NCBI RefSeq assembly: GCF_001431425.1
Contig: NZ_LDJG01000008.1
Span: forward strand, 124,001 to 188,000
Origin: Stenotrophomonas nitritireducens
GTDB lineage: Bacteria; Pseudomonadota; Gammaproteobacteria; Xanthomonadales; Xanthomonadaceae
Direction: 5' to 3'
Length of the DNA: 64,000 bases
Part shown: one piece after another, positions 63,459 through 64,000 of the stretch
Numbering within the stretch: the stretch's first letter is position 1
Layout: each line of letters opens with the position of its first letter
Made by a program: the position numbers and the translations under genes
The notes under the pieces: generated by a model
Databases searched by the model: none
What the model saw: only the letters and a program-made list of their open reading frames with translations
Told to the model about the DNA's origin: nothing

Positions 63459-64000
63459 ATGCATCTCGAAAAAATTCAGGCGACTAGAAAGGTCGTTGCT
63501 GCTGCGATCAGCGTGCTGCTGCTTGGGGCGGCAACCAGCGTTCAAGCGCAAGTCTCCGGCAATGTTGCATTGACGTCGGACTACGTGTGGCGCGGCTCTT
63601 CACAGACACGTGAGAAGCCGGCGGTTCAAGCAGGAGTGAAGTACGCCCACGACTCCGGCTTCTATGCTTCGGCCTGGGGTTCCAACGTCAAGTTCAAGCC
63701 AGATAACAATGCCAGTAGCGAATTCGATATCGCTTTGGGCTGGAGCGGCAAGCTGGCAGAAGACTGGGCGCTTGATGCGTATTACCTGCGCTACCAGTAC
63801 CCCGGTACACAAGGCTCCCCCAGCTGGAACGAAGTCAACGCGGCGCTTACTTGGCGCGACAACTACTGGCTGTCGGTGGGGCGCTCCACGAACGCGATGG
63901 CCAGCAAGACAACTGGTACCTATGCGCTCATCGGCGTGCGATACCCCGTCAATGACAAATGGCGTTTCGAGGGCACGCTAGCGCGCTACTTCCTGGACAG
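63459..64000 (+). CDS. TorF-type (Gcw_chp) outer-membrane porin-like protein, 3' end cut by window
   Basis: The frame from ATG 63459 stays open to the window end (180 codons seen). It encodes a signal peptide (VVAAAISVLLLGAATSVQA, cut before QVSGN), then alternating amphipathic strands of a beta-barrel: VALTSDYVWRGSSQTREKPA, GFYASAWGSNVKF, DYWLSVG-like DNYWLSVGRSTNAM. DYVWRG-S-Q and the strand pattern are those of the TorF/Gcw_chp family of putative porins (from memory). A GAGA sequence precedes the start. Codon use and GC differ from the core genes. Confidence 0.65.
   Translation, partial: MHLEKIQATRKVVAAAISVLLLGAATSVQAQVSGNVALTSDYVWRGSSQTREKPAVQAGVKYAHDSGFYASAWGSNVKFKPDNNASSEFDIALGWSGKLAEDWALDAYYLRYQYPGTQGSPSWNEVNAALTWRDNYWLSVGRSTNAMASKTTGTYALIGVRYPVNDKWRFEGTLARYFLD

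Larger units (their letters stand above)
48940..64000. mobile_element. One end of a Tn4371-type integrative conjugative element
   Basis: The gene set lysR, eexN, traG, copG, trbB-C-D-E-J-(K)-L-F-G-I and DUF2274 in that order is the conjugation module of the Tn4371 family. It is inserted beside a core kdp operon with a sharp change of gene content and GC. The left limit is approximate. The relaxase, integrase, replication and cargo genes should lie to the right of the window. Whether the lower-GC DNA at 63-64 kb is cargo cannot be proved here. Confidence 0.8.

Overview
The window is about 64 kb of high-GC DNA with the gene order and repeats of a Xanthomonadaceae chromosome (Stenotrophomonas, Pseudoxanthomonas or Luteimonas type). 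Pointers are the lexA2-imuA-imuB-dnaE2 mutagenesis operon, a ~780-aa membrane-anchored phosphomannomutase after coaBC-dut, argS followed by a SPOR protein, GTAG-type REP repeats, and a bioB-bioF-bioH-SDR-bioC strand. No species can be named from sequence alone.

Layout. (1) 1-2.3 kb is a variable segment of visibly lower GC at its left end: the first 66 codons of a type I-F cas1 running off the left edge, a SymE-type toxin gene, a secreted DUF5694 protein, and a decayed 3' end of a tRNA-Lys beside mnmG. (2) 2.4-41 kb is core chromosome: mnmG, a candidate sigma54-driven structured small RNA, a lipoprotein, a PLP dehydratase, YdcF, the biotin cluster, comF, hdeD, ubiA, tRNA-Arg(CCG), the SOS mutasome operon, a lipase-like protein, comM-ubiK, a PII gene, a serine hydrolase, speE/speA, argS-SPOR, radC, coaBC-dut-phosphomannomutase. 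Three clusters of exactly three REP pairs sit at gene 3' ends (7.6, 23.8 and 40.5 kb). (3) 40.7-48.8 kb is a complete kdpFABCDE potassium-uptake operon with a KdpE-like operator. (4) From about 49 kb to the right edge lies one end of an integrative conjugative element of the Tn4371 type: lysR-eexN, traG-copG-trbBCDEJ(K)LFGI-DUF2274, all on the minus strand with mostly 4-bp ATGA overlaps. Beyond the regulator is lower-GC DNA with a TorF-type porin gene that is cut by the window end.

How genes work together. The biotin genes form pimeloyl-ACP (BioC, BioH) and then the bicyclic product (BioF, BioB). LexA2 represses itself and ImuA, ImuB and DnaE2, which together carry out damage-induced translesion synthesis. 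KdpD and KdpE control the KdpFABC pump. The Trb proteins build the mating-pair channel fed by TraG, and two exclusion-type lipoproteins probably block redundant transfer. The relaxase, integrase and cargo of the element, and the rest of the cas operon, lie outside the window.

Most interesting: the sigma54/RNA unit at 4383-4526, the C-terminal motif shared by TrbJ and the two exclusion lipoproteins, REP elements that supply stop codons, the tRNA-Lys remnant beside the cas/SymE segment, the operator that abuts the lexA2 start codon, and a perfect BlaI-like palindrome in front of a serine hydrolase.
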